This document shows, one piece after another, positions 1 to 8,200 of a DNA stretch of 64,000 nucleotides. The notes beneath the pieces are model-generated. The model was given only the letters and a program-made list of their open reading frames with translations, was not told the origin of the DNA and did not search any database. The translations under genes and the position numbers were made by a program. The stretch comes from Pedobacter roseus (GTDB lineage: Bacteria; Bacteroidota; Bacteroidia; Sphingobacteriales; Sphingobacteriaceae): assembly GCF_014395225.1 (NCBI RefSeq), contig NZ_CP060723.1, positions 558,001-622,000 of the forward strand, given 5' to 3'. Each line of letters opens with the position of its first letter. Position 1 is the first letter of the stretch.

Positions 1-72
1 GCTTTTTCGGGGTCTGCATGATTTTTTCTAATAATAACACACCAGGAATTTCTCCCGAAAATAAAACAGCAT

Positions 73-1020
73 ATGGAAGAGAACAGAATTGACCTTAAAT
101 CCCTAAAGGAAGGGACCGACCTTGTCCTGCTCCTGTCGAAGCTTGGCTTTGAACCCATCAAACGTTCGGGCGGAGAACTTTTTTATCTCTCCATGCTCAG
201 GGACAACGATACCTCGCCATCTTTCTGCGTTAATGAAAAGCTGGGCATCTGGTATGATCACGGGCTGGCAAAGGGAGGGACCGTGGTCGATTTCGCGCTC
301 GCCTATTGGCCCGGGCTTGACTTCCGCCAGGCAATGGAAAAACTCATTTCCCACGCCGGGGGAAGCGGGCTGGGGCCCTTAGCGGCAAGGCCCCGGCAGG
401 CCGAGCTGCCCATGCGCCACCCTTCTTACCTTATCCGGGAGACAAGGCCGATAGGCACTAAGGCTGCAATCAGCGATTTTCTCTCCGGCAGGGGAATCCT
501 CAAGGTCGCCCCTCCCTATCTCAGGGAAGTATATTACAGCGTCAAAAAAGAAGGGGAAAAACGCATGGAGCTTTTTGCCGCAGGATGGCAGAACGGGCTG
601 GGGGGATGGGAGGTGAGAAGTAAAAACTTTAAAGGCTGTCTGGGCAAAAAATCAATGAGCTTTATTAGCGGCAGCGGCAGCTCTCTGGCCGTATTTGAGG
701 GCATGATGGATTTTTTGAGCTGGAAGCTCGATTATCCGCAGGCTACTTCTAGTGCACTTATTTTGAACTCGGTTGCTTTTTTAAAGCCGGCAATACTTAT
801 GGCAGGGGACTACCACAGCGTGGAGCTGTATTTTGACCATGACCTTTCGGGACGAAAGGCAAGCGGAGAATTTCTGAAAAGCCATTCAGGTGCGGTCGAC
901 CGCTCAGAAATATACCGGGGCTACAACGACTACAACGAAATGACCCAGCACTCGATTAGCCCCGGAAAGCAGTCCATCACCCAAAAAGAAAATCTCCCTT
1001 TTAAAAGCAAAACCAGATAG
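73..1020 (+). CDS. Primase-like protein with degenerate CHC2 finger and TOPRIM domain
   Basis: This 315-residue protein resembles the DnaG-like primases carried by Bacteroidetes conjugative elements, which may prime the transferred strand in the recipient. Residues about 30-75 keep the framework of a CHC2 zinc finger (DTSPSF, then a WYDHG-KGG segment), but the cysteines that normally bind zinc are not there. A TOPRIM domain follows, with the conserved Glu in VFEGMMDF near residue 208 and the DxD-type motif FDHDLSG near residue 254. It is the first complete gene of the element here, 57 bases ahead of the MobC-like gene. I infer a priming or nucleotidyl-transfer role; the absence of zinc ligands makes it unclear whether it is an active primase. 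Confidence 0.75.
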   Translation: MEENRIDLKSLKEGTDLVLLLSKLGFEPIKRSGGELFYLSMLRDNDTSPSFCVNEKLGIWYDHGLAKGGTVVDFALAYWPGLDFRQAMEKLISHAGGSGLGPLAARPRQAELPMRHPSYLIRETRPIGTKAAISDFLSGRGILKVAPPYLREVYYSVKKEGEKRMELFAAGWQNGLGGWEVRSKNFKGCLGKKSMSFISGSGSSLAVFEGMMDFLSWKLDYPQATSSALILNSVAFLKPAILMAGDYHSVELYFDHDLSGRKASGEFLKSHSGAVDRSEIYRGYNDYNEMTQHSISPGKQSITQKENLPFKSKTR

Positions 1021-1077
1021 GCTGACCAGCCTAAAAAAACAGATTTCAAATCCCGTTAAGCGTTAAATGTTTTAGTT

Positions 1078-1467
1078 ATGGCAAAAAGAAAAGAAGGAGG
1101 GCACCGGGCAAACCTGGTCAGGTGTTATCTGAATGATAACGAGTACCGCAGGTTCCTCGCCTTTGCCCAGGCGCTCAACATGAACTTATCGGATCTGATC
1201 CGAAGGGAGATCATCTACAGCGGGCTCATTGAATCAGACCCCGGAAAGTTGCTGGTCCTTTTTGGAACTATCGGCTCGGAGCTTGGCGCCATCCGTAAGC
1301 TGCTGGGCGAAATCAGGGGAGGCCCGGGCCCGCCACCAGCGCCCGACGAATCGTCCCTGCAGCGCCTTGAAAATTCCATAAATGCCTTCCAAGCCTCACA
1401 AGATTCCCTTTTAGGGCAGATCAGGTCGATCATGCAGCGGCTGGATATAAAGTCAAAACCGGTATGA
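1078..1467 (+). CDS. MobC-like mobilisation accessory protein (ribbon-helix-helix)
   Basis: This is a 129-residue basic protein. Its N-terminal half (RANLVRCYLNDNEYRRF, then a helix with NLSDLIRR) fits the ribbon-helix-helix accessory proteins that bind oriT and help the relaxase. The C-terminal half is a proline-rich linker followed by a predicted coiled-coil helix. Its stop overlaps the relaxase start by four bases (ATGA), which couples the two products, as expected for relaxosome partners. The assignment rests on fold-like sequence pattern and on the neighbouring relaxase rather than on a unique motif. Confidence 0.75.
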   Translation: MAKRKEGGHRANLVRCYLNDNEYRRFLAFAQALNMNLSDLIRREIIYSGLIESDPGKLLVLFGTIGSELGAIRKLLGEIRGGPGPPPAPDESSLQRLENSINAFQASQDSLLGQIRSIMQRLDIKSKPV

Positions 1468-2450
1468 GCGCAATGATTGTGAGGCTTTTCACCACCTCAA
1501 AGGGATTTCCGGCCATCCGCTACAACATGGAAAAGGTATCGAGGGGAGAGGCTGAGCTGCTCTGCCGAAAAAACCTTGAAATCTTTGATGGCTTCGAGCG
1601 GTTAAAGACAGCTGACCTGGAACATTATTTTGGCGCGGTAGCCTCGCTGAATTCCAGAAGCCGCTTTGACCAGTTCCATGCGGTGCTTTCTGTGCGCGGA
1701 GATAGCATGGGCCAGGCCCGCTTTGCAGAGATATCCCATTCCTGGATGGAGAAGATGGGATATGCCAGCCAGCCTTACCTGGTTTTTTTTCACAGTGATA
1801 CCCATAACGCGCACGTGCATATCCTCTCTACCGATGTTCGGCTTGACGGCTCAAAGATTCCCGATGGGTTTGACCGCGTGCGGGCGATCGGGCACCTCAA
1901 CCGGATTTGCGGGATAGATGAGCAGGAAAGTTTTAAAAAAGACCTTTCACGCCTGCTTTCCTACCGTTGCAGCTCTACCTCTCAGCTAAAGGCTTTGTTG
2001 GGGAATTCCGGATACCATTTTTTTTCCTACCAGGGCAATTTTCTGATCCGCCGTTACGGAAAAACGCTCATGCGCATCAATGCTGCCGGACTGCAGGCCC
2101 GCCTGAGCCAGTCTTTCAGGGATGTGCAGGGCAGCGCTGGGGTCAGGAAGATTATTTTAGCAGCGATGGATACCCATAGTGCAATGCCGGAGCCCATCTA
2201 TCAGCAGGCAAGCGGAAAACAGTGGCGCAGGATCTCGGGATACCGCTCAGAGCTTGCAGATTTTCTGATGCGGAGTGAGGGACTGGAAATCTGTTACCAT
2301 TTTTCAAGGGCCGGAGTTACCGGCCTGAGCCTGATCGATCACCGGGACTGCCGGCTTTTCGATGCCGAGGAAATTATGCCCTTATCGCTGTTTCTGGCAT
2401 CCGGCCAGCCCTCATATCAGCATTCCCGTCCGCGCTTTTTGGGGAGGTAG
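1464..2450 (+). CDS. MOBP-type relaxase (mobilisation nuclease, MobB-like)
   Basis: This 328-residue relaxase would nick oriT and stay bound to the transferred strand. The N-terminal RYNMEKVSRGEAELL matches the YNxEKV motif of Bacteroidetes relaxases, with Tyr20 as the probable catalytic residue. The metal-binding three-histidine motif is HNAHVHI (His114, His117, His119), preceded by a conserved FDQFHAVLS strand. The C-terminal third has no recognisable domain. The start overlaps the MobC-like stop, and a second ATG three codons inside is equally possible. Downstream comes the ParA-like gene after a 58-base gap. Confidence 0.88.
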   Translation: MSAMIVRLFTTSKGFPAIRYNMEKVSRGEAELLCRKNLEIFDGFERLKTADLEHYFGAVASLNSRSRFDQFHAVLSVRGDSMGQARFAEISHSWMEKMGYASQPYLVFFHSDTHNAHVHILSTDVRLDGSKIPDGFDRVRAIGHLNRICGIDEQESFKKDLSRLLSYRCSSTSQLKALLGNSGYHFFSYQGNFLIRRYGKTLMRINAAGLQARLSQSFRDVQGSAGVRKIILAAMDTHSAMPEPIYQQASGKQWRRISGYRSELADFLMRSEGLEICYHFSRAGVTGLSLIDHRDCRLFDAEEIMPLSLFLASGQPSYQHSRPRFLGR

Positions 2451-2508
2451 GCCCAGTGCCAGAAAAACTTCGGGCCGCAAAGGATACTTGAACACTAACA
2501 TTTTTTTT

Positions 2509-3150
2509 ATGGTTATCGGCATTGGAAACGCTAAGGCCGGCACAGGTAAAAGTGCCCTGGCGCTGCTGCTTGCCAGCTACCTGGCAAAAAAGCAAAAAAT
2601 GAGTGTCTATCTTTCCGGCAGGGAAGACCGCTGGACACTTGGATGGCTCGGGGAACGCTCGTCACTTTTAGAGCACACCCTCCCTTTTGAATACCTGCCC
2701 TGTGAGATAGGGTTGCTTGGCGCACTAAGAGAAAAGCTGCGCGCGGGCAATAACAGCTATATGCTTATCGAACTGCCTTCTGATCTGCAGTATCCTGAAC
2801 TCATCGAGGCCATTTCGGGACTGGAGCTGCTTATCTGTCCGTTCTGTTATGATGGTCCCACACTCAATGCCAGTATCTATTTTGCCAGCCTGGCCCTGCG
2901 GATCAGGCCTTCGCTGCCCCTGCTGTTTGTTCCCAACCGCATCATTCAGGGGGCCAGCTATCCTTTAAAGGAACAGGCCGATAAGGTACTGCGGCAGATC
3001 GGCTCATTATCCACACCGATCCCCTCTCTTATCGGTTTCCAGCGGATCAGCTCGCTGCTGCTTCCTGCGGGACTTGTGGAAAGCTGCAGCGCAACCCTGG
3101 ATCTTATCCATTCTCAATACCTGAGTAAATTAAAAAATGGTAAACCCTAA
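2509..3150 (+). CDS. ParA/MinD-like ATPase (TraA position)
   Basis: This is a 213-residue protein of the ParA type, common at the head of tra operons in Bacteroidetes elements (TraA of CTnDOT). Its deviant Walker A is NAKAGTGKSA near residues 7-16 with the signature lysine Lys9. The Walker B-like strand reads MLIELPSD, with Glu in place of the usual Asp. The open frame extends back to 2362, but that part overlaps the relaxase in another frame and lacks ParA similarity. The ATG at 2509 places the P-loop close to the N-terminus, as in the family. No ParB partner lies next to it, so a role in element maintenance or in localising the transfer machine is inferred. Confidence 0.8.
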   Translation: MVIGIGNAKAGTGKSALALLLASYLAKKQKMSVYLSGREDRWTLGWLGERSSLLEHTLPFEYLPCEIGLLGALREKLRAGNNSYMLIELPSDLQYPELIEAISGLELLICPFCYDGPTLNASIYFASLALRIRPSLPLLFVPNRIIQGASYPLKEQADKVLRQIGSLSTPIPSLIGFQRISSLLLPAGLVESCSATLDLIHSQYLSKLKNGKP

Positions 3151-3161
3151 ACTTATTCCAT

Positions 3162-3479
3162 ATGATCAACCCAACCCAATTTTTCTATGGCATTTCTGCC
3201 CTTTACTTTTTCTATTATCTTTTTAACCTGATTTTTGACCTGTTGGTATCCGGCTCTCCTGCGGCACGAGCAGATGCTGTGCTGATCGATATCCCCTCGT
3301 TCGCGGAACCTATTGATGCCTCGGCGATAGATCCCGGCGGGGCAGAACCCGAGCCCGATGAGACTGAGCGTTACCTTGGCTCGGGACCCATCAGCACAAG
3401 CGGAGGGGTTACCATTCAGGAGATTATCGGCCTTGCAGAAGGAGATGCCATTTTACTGACCAACCAGATTTCCTCATGA
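3162..3479 (+). CDS. Small membrane protein of the transfer operon, unknown function
   Basis: The protein has 105 residues and one strongly hydrophobic, aromatic-rich helix at about residues 8-30. An acidic, Pro/Glu/Asp-rich tail follows and ends in a short helix. I do not recognise the family. It begins 11 bases after the ParA-like gene and its stop overlaps the next TraE start (ATGA), so it is translated as part of the transfer operon. Its position between TraA-like and TraE genes corresponds to TraB-TraD in CTnDOT, but sequence similarity to those is not evident. Confidence 0.6.
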   Translation: MINPTQFFYGISALYFFYYLFNLIFDLLVSGSPAARADAVLIDIPSFAEPIDASAIDPGGAEPEPDETERYLGSGPISTSGGVTIQEIIGLAEGDAILLTNQISS

Positions 3480-3802
3480 AGCCTACCAGAAATGCAAAGG
3501 GGATAAACAGGGCTACTGCGCTGCTGTTGTCGGGGCTCTTCCCGCTGCATTGCATCGCCCAAAGCCCGCCCGGGATCGGGGAATTTTATCAGGCAGGCAG
3601 GGAGATACAGGGTTACTACTACAGCTTTTCCGACCTGAGTATGGTCCTGGGTGCCATCATGGGGCTGCTCGGTGGACTCAGGGTCTACCTCAACTGGCAG
3701 ACTTCCAGGCACCATATCGATGCGCAGGTCATGGGCTGGTTTTTTGCCAGTCTTTTTCTTTTGCTCACCGGGGTTTTCCTGCGTGGGCTCTTTGGCCTCT
3801 AG
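3476..3802 (+). CDS. traE: TraE-like protein (DUF4134), first copy
   Basis: This 108-residue protein belongs to the DUF4134 TraE type, thought to be a small VirB2-like subunit of the transfer apparatus. It has an N-terminal hydrophobic export segment ending near CIAQS, a second helix around SMVLGAIMGLLGGLRVYLNW, and a third in the last 25 residues. The pattern LGAIxGLxGGxxVYxxW is shared with the next gene, which is a second DUF4134 copy. The start overlaps the previous stop. Two different TraE proteins in tandem suggest a mixed fibre or a specialised second subunit. Confidence 0.78.
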   Translation: MKPTRNAKGINRATALLLSGLFPLHCIAQSPPGIGEFYQAGREIQGYYYSFSDLSMVLGAIMGLLGGLRVYLNWQTSRHHIDAQVMGWFFASLFLLLTGVFLRGLFGL

Positions 3803-3833
3803 GGGCTTATTTTTTAACATAAACCATTCTATC

Positions 3834-4142
3834 ATGAAAAATAAACTAAAACAGGTTTTCCTTCTGGCGGCCATGCTGCCGCTTTCCCTGTCCCTACATG
3901 CTCAAGGGGGCGGAACTACCGGGATCAATGCAGCCACCTCTTCACTGGCCAGCTATGTCGACCCGGTCAGTAACCTGATTCTGGGGATCGGGGCAGTCGT
4001 GGGGCTGATCGGCGGGGTAATGGTGTATATCAAGTGGAATTCAGGGGATCGGGACATCAGTAAAGAGGTGATGAGCTGGGGCGGCTCCTGCATTTTTCTG
4101 GTACTGGTATCGGTGGTGATCAAGGCTTTTTTTGGGGTATGA
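3834..4142 (+). CDS. traE: TraE-like protein (DUF4134), second copy
   Basis: This 102-residue protein has a clear signal peptide ending in LHAQ near residue 24 and two further helices. The segment ILGIGAVVGLIGGVMVYIKW and the C-terminal helix match the DUF4134 TraE family. An open frame reaches back to 3651 but overlaps the first TraE gene in another frame. The ATG at 3834, after a 31-base gap, puts a normal signal peptide at the N-terminus. The stop overlaps the TraF start (ATGA). The likely role is an inner-membrane or pilin-like component of the type IV secretion system. Confidence 0.85.
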   Translation: MKNKLKQVFLLAAMLPLSLSLHAQGGGTTGINAATSSLASYVDPVSNLILGIGAVVGLIGGVMVYIKWNSGDRDISKEVMSWGGSCIFLVLVSVVIKAFFGV

Positions 4143-4450
4143 ATGCCCCTCGCCGTTACCAGCTCTACAAAGGGCTCCAGAAACCCCTGAGCTATAAAGG
4201 GCTCCAGGGCAGGTTCATCGGCTGGGGCGCTTCGGCCCTGGTAGGCGGGCTGGTCAGTGGCGGGCTGATTGGGGCAATGCTCAACATGTACCTTGGCGTT
4301 CTATTCAGTTTGGTAGTGATCTGCTCGATGTTCATGCTCATCCTCTCCCGCCAGCGAAAAGGCCTGCACAGTAAAACACGCCACCGTGGCATTTTTATCC
4401 AACCCTCAAGACTTCAAATCAGTTATGGCAAAAAAAAACAGGACTTTTGA
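4139..4450 (+). CDS. traF: TraF conjugation protein (DUF4133, VirB3-like)
   Basis: This is a 103-residue protein with the TraF/DUF4133 hallmarks. The N-terminus YKGLQKPLSYKGLQGRF is followed by two closely spaced transmembrane helices (about residues 30-48 and 52-70) and a basic C-terminus. Its place between TraE and TraG is the standard order and matches VirB3 before VirB4 in other type IV systems. The end overlaps the beginning of TraG by 26 bases if TraG starts at 4425. Confidence 0.85.
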   Translation: MNAPRRYQLYKGLQKPLSYKGLQGRFIGWGASALVGGLVSGGLIGAMLNMYLGVLFSLVVICSMFMLILSRQRKGLHSKTRHRGIFIQPSRLQISYGKKKQDF

Positions 4451-5711
4451 CCTTCCCTATTGCGGTATTGCCCCCTGGAACGGCACCGAGCTGCTTTATT
4501 CCGATCGCGGGGATTTTTCGCTCATCATCAAAATTACCAATCCCGCCCTGCAGTACTGCGGGGATCCCCAGCCCCATGAACACTTTCACTCCCTGATGCT
4601 CAACCTGATCAAGATCATGGGAGAGGGGCATATCATCCATAAGCAGGATATCTTTTCAAAAAAGAGTTATGATAAGCAGCATGGGGAATCTTTTCTGGAG
4701 CAATGCTACCATGACCATTTCAAAGGCCGCTCCTATACCTCCATCCAGACTTATCTGACCCTGACGCGCCAGGTTAAAAATGGCGCCTTTTATGTCTATG
4801 ATGAGAAAGCCGGGACAGATTTTCTCTCCAGATCGGATAAGGTCATGGACCTGCTCACCCAGGGCGGTCTTTCGCCACAGCTGCTATCGGCAAGAGATAT
4901 CCGGCAGCTCACCCAAGGGATGCTGGCGATGGATTTTTCTTCTCCGCACATCAGCCATAACAATTTGAAAGCGGGCGATACAGGCCTTGAGATGGGGGAT
5001 CGGGAAATCAAGGTCCTTTCTTTGATCGATACCGGGGCGATCGATCTGCCTTCATCGATGGGCACCTACCGCCTGGTGGACGATGGGCATGCCTTTAACG
5101 GCTTTGCGATGGACAACCTGTCCTTTTTTTATCAGGTGCCCCATTATCACTGCATGGTCTACAACCAGTTTATTGAGATCCCCTCCCAGGAGGCTACCCT
5201 GCGCAGGCTCAGGTTAAAGGCCAAGCGCCACTCGGGCCTGGCTGATCCTGCCAACCAGATGTGCGCATCGGATATCAACGAATTGCTTAGCTGCGTAGCC
5301 AGGGACAATGAGCTTCTTGTGAACGCACACTATAACCTTTTGATCTGCGGGGCCAAAGGGCAGCTGTCCCCGGCTGTGAACTTTGTGGAGTCATCACTTT
5401 TCCAGCAGGGTATCATCTGTTCGAGAAATGCCTATAACCAGTTCGAGCTTTTCCGCTCAGCGCTTCCCGGGAACGGGATTTCGCTCAAAAGCTACGACTG
5501 GTACCTATTGAGCTGCGAGGCGGCAATCTGCCTGATGTTCCGGGAAAGGCTCATGGAGAGTGAAGCGTCCGGTTTTCTGGTCTATTTTACCGACCGCCAG
5601 GGTACCCCGGTAGGTATCGATCCCGCGGATCTGCCCATCACTCAAGGGAGGATCGCCAACCGCTCAAAGTTTGTGCTCGGGGATCCGGATCAGGCAAGTC
5701 ATTTTTTATGA
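4425..5711 (+). pseudogene. traG: TraG/VirB4 conjugation ATPase, N-terminal part (frameshifted at the P-loop)
   Basis: This frame encodes the first 428 residues of the TraG family, the VirB4-type ATPase that energises pilus assembly and DNA transfer. It ends abnormally: after SKFVLGDP the frame runs DQASHFL to a stop. Restoring one G at about 5687 makes the reading LGDPGSGKSFFMNALIEQY, a perfect Walker A motif that joins seamlessly to the next frame. The joined gene, 4425-6874, would encode about 816 residues, the usual TraG length. An earlier ATG at 4386 is open but overlaps TraF more deeply. The break is either a sequencing indel or a real inactivating mutation. As read, this half has no ATPase core. 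Confidence 0.88.
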
Positions 5712-6874
5712 ACGCGCTCATCGAGCAGTATATGCGCTACAATATGGACGTGGTGATTGTCGATACCGGGCATTCCTACAGCGGGCTGTGCAGATACTTT
5801 GGGGGACGTTACCTTACCTATTCAGAACAGCAGCCCATCACGATGAATCCTTTCAAGATTTCCAGGGAAGAATATAACCTGGAAAAAAAGGATTTTTTAA
5901 AGACGCTGATCTGCCTGCTTTTCCGCGGGAGCGGCGGAGAGGTCTCCCAGCTCGAGGACACGGTGATCTCCAGCGTGATCACTGCCTATTACGGGGATTT
6001 CTTCTCATCGGACCTTGAGGATAAGCAGCTTTGCTTTGATTCCTTTTACCATTTTTCCCTTTCAGAGATTTCAAGGGTCATGGCCTGCGATCAGGTGGGC
6101 TTTGATTTGGAAGGGTATCGTTATGTACTCAAAAAGTTCTGCAGCGGTGGAGAGTTCGGTGAGCTGCTCAACCAGGATGTGGACAGCTCGCTGTTTTCAG
6201 AGCGTCTGGTCATCTTTGAAATCGACGCTATCCGCGAGCATAAGGTGCTCTTTCCCATCGTCACGCTGATTATCATGGATGTTTTCCTGCAGAAAATGAG
6301 GCACAGGAGCCACCAGCGCAAAGCGCTGATTCTAGAAGAGGCATGGAAGGCGGTCGCCTCCCCGATAATGGCCTCTTACCTGCTTTATATGTACAAAACG
6401 GTCAGGAAATTCTGGGGGGAGGCGATCGTGGTCACCCAGGAACTCAATGATATTATCGGTAACCCGGTCATCAAGGACAGCATCATTAGCAACTCTGATA
6501 CCGTGTGCCTGCTTGACCAGGGTAAGTTCAGGGACAATTACGGCCAGATTGCTTCCCTTTTATCCCTGTCGGAGACCGAGCAGAATAAAATTTTTACCAT
6601 TAACCGGCTGGATAACCGGCAAGGCAGATCAAGGTTCAAGGAAGTGTACATCAAAAGGGGGGCAAGCGGGGAAGTATACGGAGTTGAAGTCTCGCTCGCC
6701 CAGTACCTGGTTTTCTCCACCGAGAAACCTGAAAAACTTGCCCTTGAAAGTTATATATCCCGTTATGGCTCCCTGCGTGAAGGATTAAATGCCTTTATTT
6801 CGGAGCTGAAGTCCTCTTCGCTTTCCCTGGAAGAATTTGTCCGCAGGGTCAATACCGCAAACCAAAACCATTAA
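5708..6874 (+). pseudogene. traG: TraG/VirB4 conjugation ATPase, C-terminal part (frameshifted)
   Basis: This 388-codon frame continues TraG directly after the P-loop. It opens with MNALIEQYMRYNMDVVIVDT and carries the Walker B strand ALILEEAWKA near residue 208 and the later TQELNDI and conserved SNSDT segments of VirB4 ATPases. It could be translated on its own from the ATG overlapping the upstream stop, but it would lack the Walker A lysine and be inactive. Its intact length and lack of further stops suggest that the frameshift is recent or artefactual. Confidence 0.88.
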
Positions 6875-6878
6875 TGTT

Positions 6879-7544
6879 ATGAAAACAGTTTATTTCACTT
6901 TAGCTTTTCTCTGCTGCGCGGTTTTTTTCTCCAGCGCGCAGATCTATGTGGATCCAGCAACCTCGGCAGCTGTTGCCGCAGGCTCGGGCATGATCAATTC
7001 CCAGCTGGATAAAACCAATTCAAACTTATCCCTTATCGAAAAGGCCCAGCTCTCGGTCACCGGCCAGCTGGGCATCGTAAACTCCCTGCAGGCAGATATC
7101 TACCGCGGCCTTCGCGAGGTATCTGCTGTGATGGGATCACTGCTTTCGGTCAGGGATATCTATGAGATTTCCCAGGACATTTTCTCTGATGTTAAAAAGA
7201 CGGCCGTACTGGCAAAAAACAGTCCCCAATTCCTGCTGTTCGCAGAAGAGGGTGGCCGGGAGTTTTCCGCGCGTGCATCTGCCCTTGCCGCAGAGGTTTC
7301 TGCTTTTGTGCTCAAGGGTGGCAAGGGCAACCTGATGGATTCCGGCGAGCGGGCAAGGCTGCTCAATGCCATCACAGTGAAAATCGGTGTACTCCGCGGG
7401 GTGAGTTATGGGATCTACCGCTCGGTATACTGGGCCTCCCAGCGGGGCTTTTTCAATTCAATCAATCCTTACCGTGGCTTTATCAACATCGATAAACGCA
7501 TAGCTGGTGAGGTTATCCTGCAAGCTAAAATGTTAAAGCCATGA
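6879..7544 (+). CDS. Exported transfer protein, paralogue A (TraH/TraI position)
   Basis: This 221-residue exported protein has a signal peptide ending in SSAQ near residue 21 and is otherwise mostly helical. The region from NLMDSGERARLL through VYWASQRGFF to NIDKRIAGE is clearly repeated in the gene two places downstream (8197-8859). It sits directly after TraG, where CTnDOT-type elements carry TraH and TraI, so a VirB5-like periplasmic role is the best guess. The ATG at 6879 was preferred over an in-frame upstream start because it begins the signal peptide and follows the TraG stop by four bases. I do not recognise a named family. Confidence 0.7.
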   Translation: MKTVYFTLAFLCCAVFFSSAQIYVDPATSAAVAAGSGMINSQLDKTNSNLSLIEKAQLSVTGQLGIVNSLQADIYRGLREVSAVMGSLLSVRDIYEISQDIFSDVKKTAVLAKNSPQFLLFAEEGGREFSARASALAAEVSAFVLKGGKGNLMDSGERARLLNAITVKIGVLRGVSYGIYRSVYWASQRGFFNSINPYRGFINIDKRIAGEVILQAKMLKP

Positions 7545-8200
7545 AAATCTTTCTTTTTTTATCTCTTGTGACCTTTTTTCCTTTTTTATGCCCTGCCCAG
7601 ATCAATATTGCCCTACTCCATCAGCTCATTTCCCAGAGTAAGGGTGAACACGGGCGGCAGTCTTCCGCCCGCGAGCGGCAAGGGGTAGCGCTGGCGGGGG
7701 AAAGCCTGAATCAAAGGGGCATGAAAAGCCTCAAAGAAGGCTATGTAAAGATCAGCTCACAGCTTTCAATGCTGGGTGGCGCTATCGATGCGCTGCAGAT
7801 AGGCATTGAATCTTCACCCCTTTTGGATGATATTTATCTCCAGCAATCGGCCATCATATCCCTGTGTAGCTCAGATCCCTTGCTGATCCCACTGGCGCTT
7901 TCTGCTCAGGCAGACCTTGCCGATCAGGCGCAGCTGTTCCTGCGCTATTTATATGGGCTTGCCTTAAGTATAGGTGAGCTCAACCAGATGCGCCAGAGCG
8001 AGCGAAAGCTTCTTTTTTTTCAGCTCACCTCCCAGCTCCGCTCCATCAGCAGCGCTTTGCACGGGATCTGCCAGACCCTGCGTGCAGCAGCGCAGCATAC
8101 TCAGCGAACGAAGGCGGGGTTTTCTGATTTCGGGAAACGCGACCGGGCGCTAAGTGGTGAGATCCTGCAGAAGTTGCGCACACTAAAAATAGGGCCATGA
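7541..8200 (+). CDS. Exported transfer protein, paralogue B
   Basis: This 219-residue exported helical protein has a signal peptide ending in CPAQ near residue 20. It overlaps both neighbours by four bases (ATGA). Size, signal peptide, helical make-up and a central pattern of long amphipathic helices match genes A and C, but the conserved C-terminal WA-RG motif of those is missing and the resemblance is weaker. It may be a diverged third copy or a partner of the same fold. No catalytic motif is visible. Confidence 0.62.
   Translation: MKIFLFLSLVTFFPFLCPAQINIALLHQLISQSKGEHGRQSSARERQGVALAGESLNQRGMKSLKEGYVKISSQLSMLGGAIDALQIGIESSPLLDDIYLQQSAIISLCSSDPLLIPLALSAQADLADQAQLFLRYLYGLALSIGELNQMRQSERKLLFFQLTSQLRSISSALHGICQTLRAAAQHTQRTKAGFSDFGKRDRALSGEILQKLRTLKIGP

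Noticed and set aside
2362..2508. N-terminal extension of the ParA-like frame
   Set aside because: It overlaps the relaxase in another frame, lacks family similarity and would put the P-loop 49 residues further from the N-terminus than usual.
3550..3822. Open frame overlapping the first TraE gene
   Set aside because: It is a shadow of the TraE frame with a composition unlike a protein, and TraE has clear family features.
5679..5711. Programmed frameshifting in TraG
   Set aside because: There is no slippery heptamer or obvious stimulating structure, and TraG homologues are encoded in one frame; a simple base loss explains the break.
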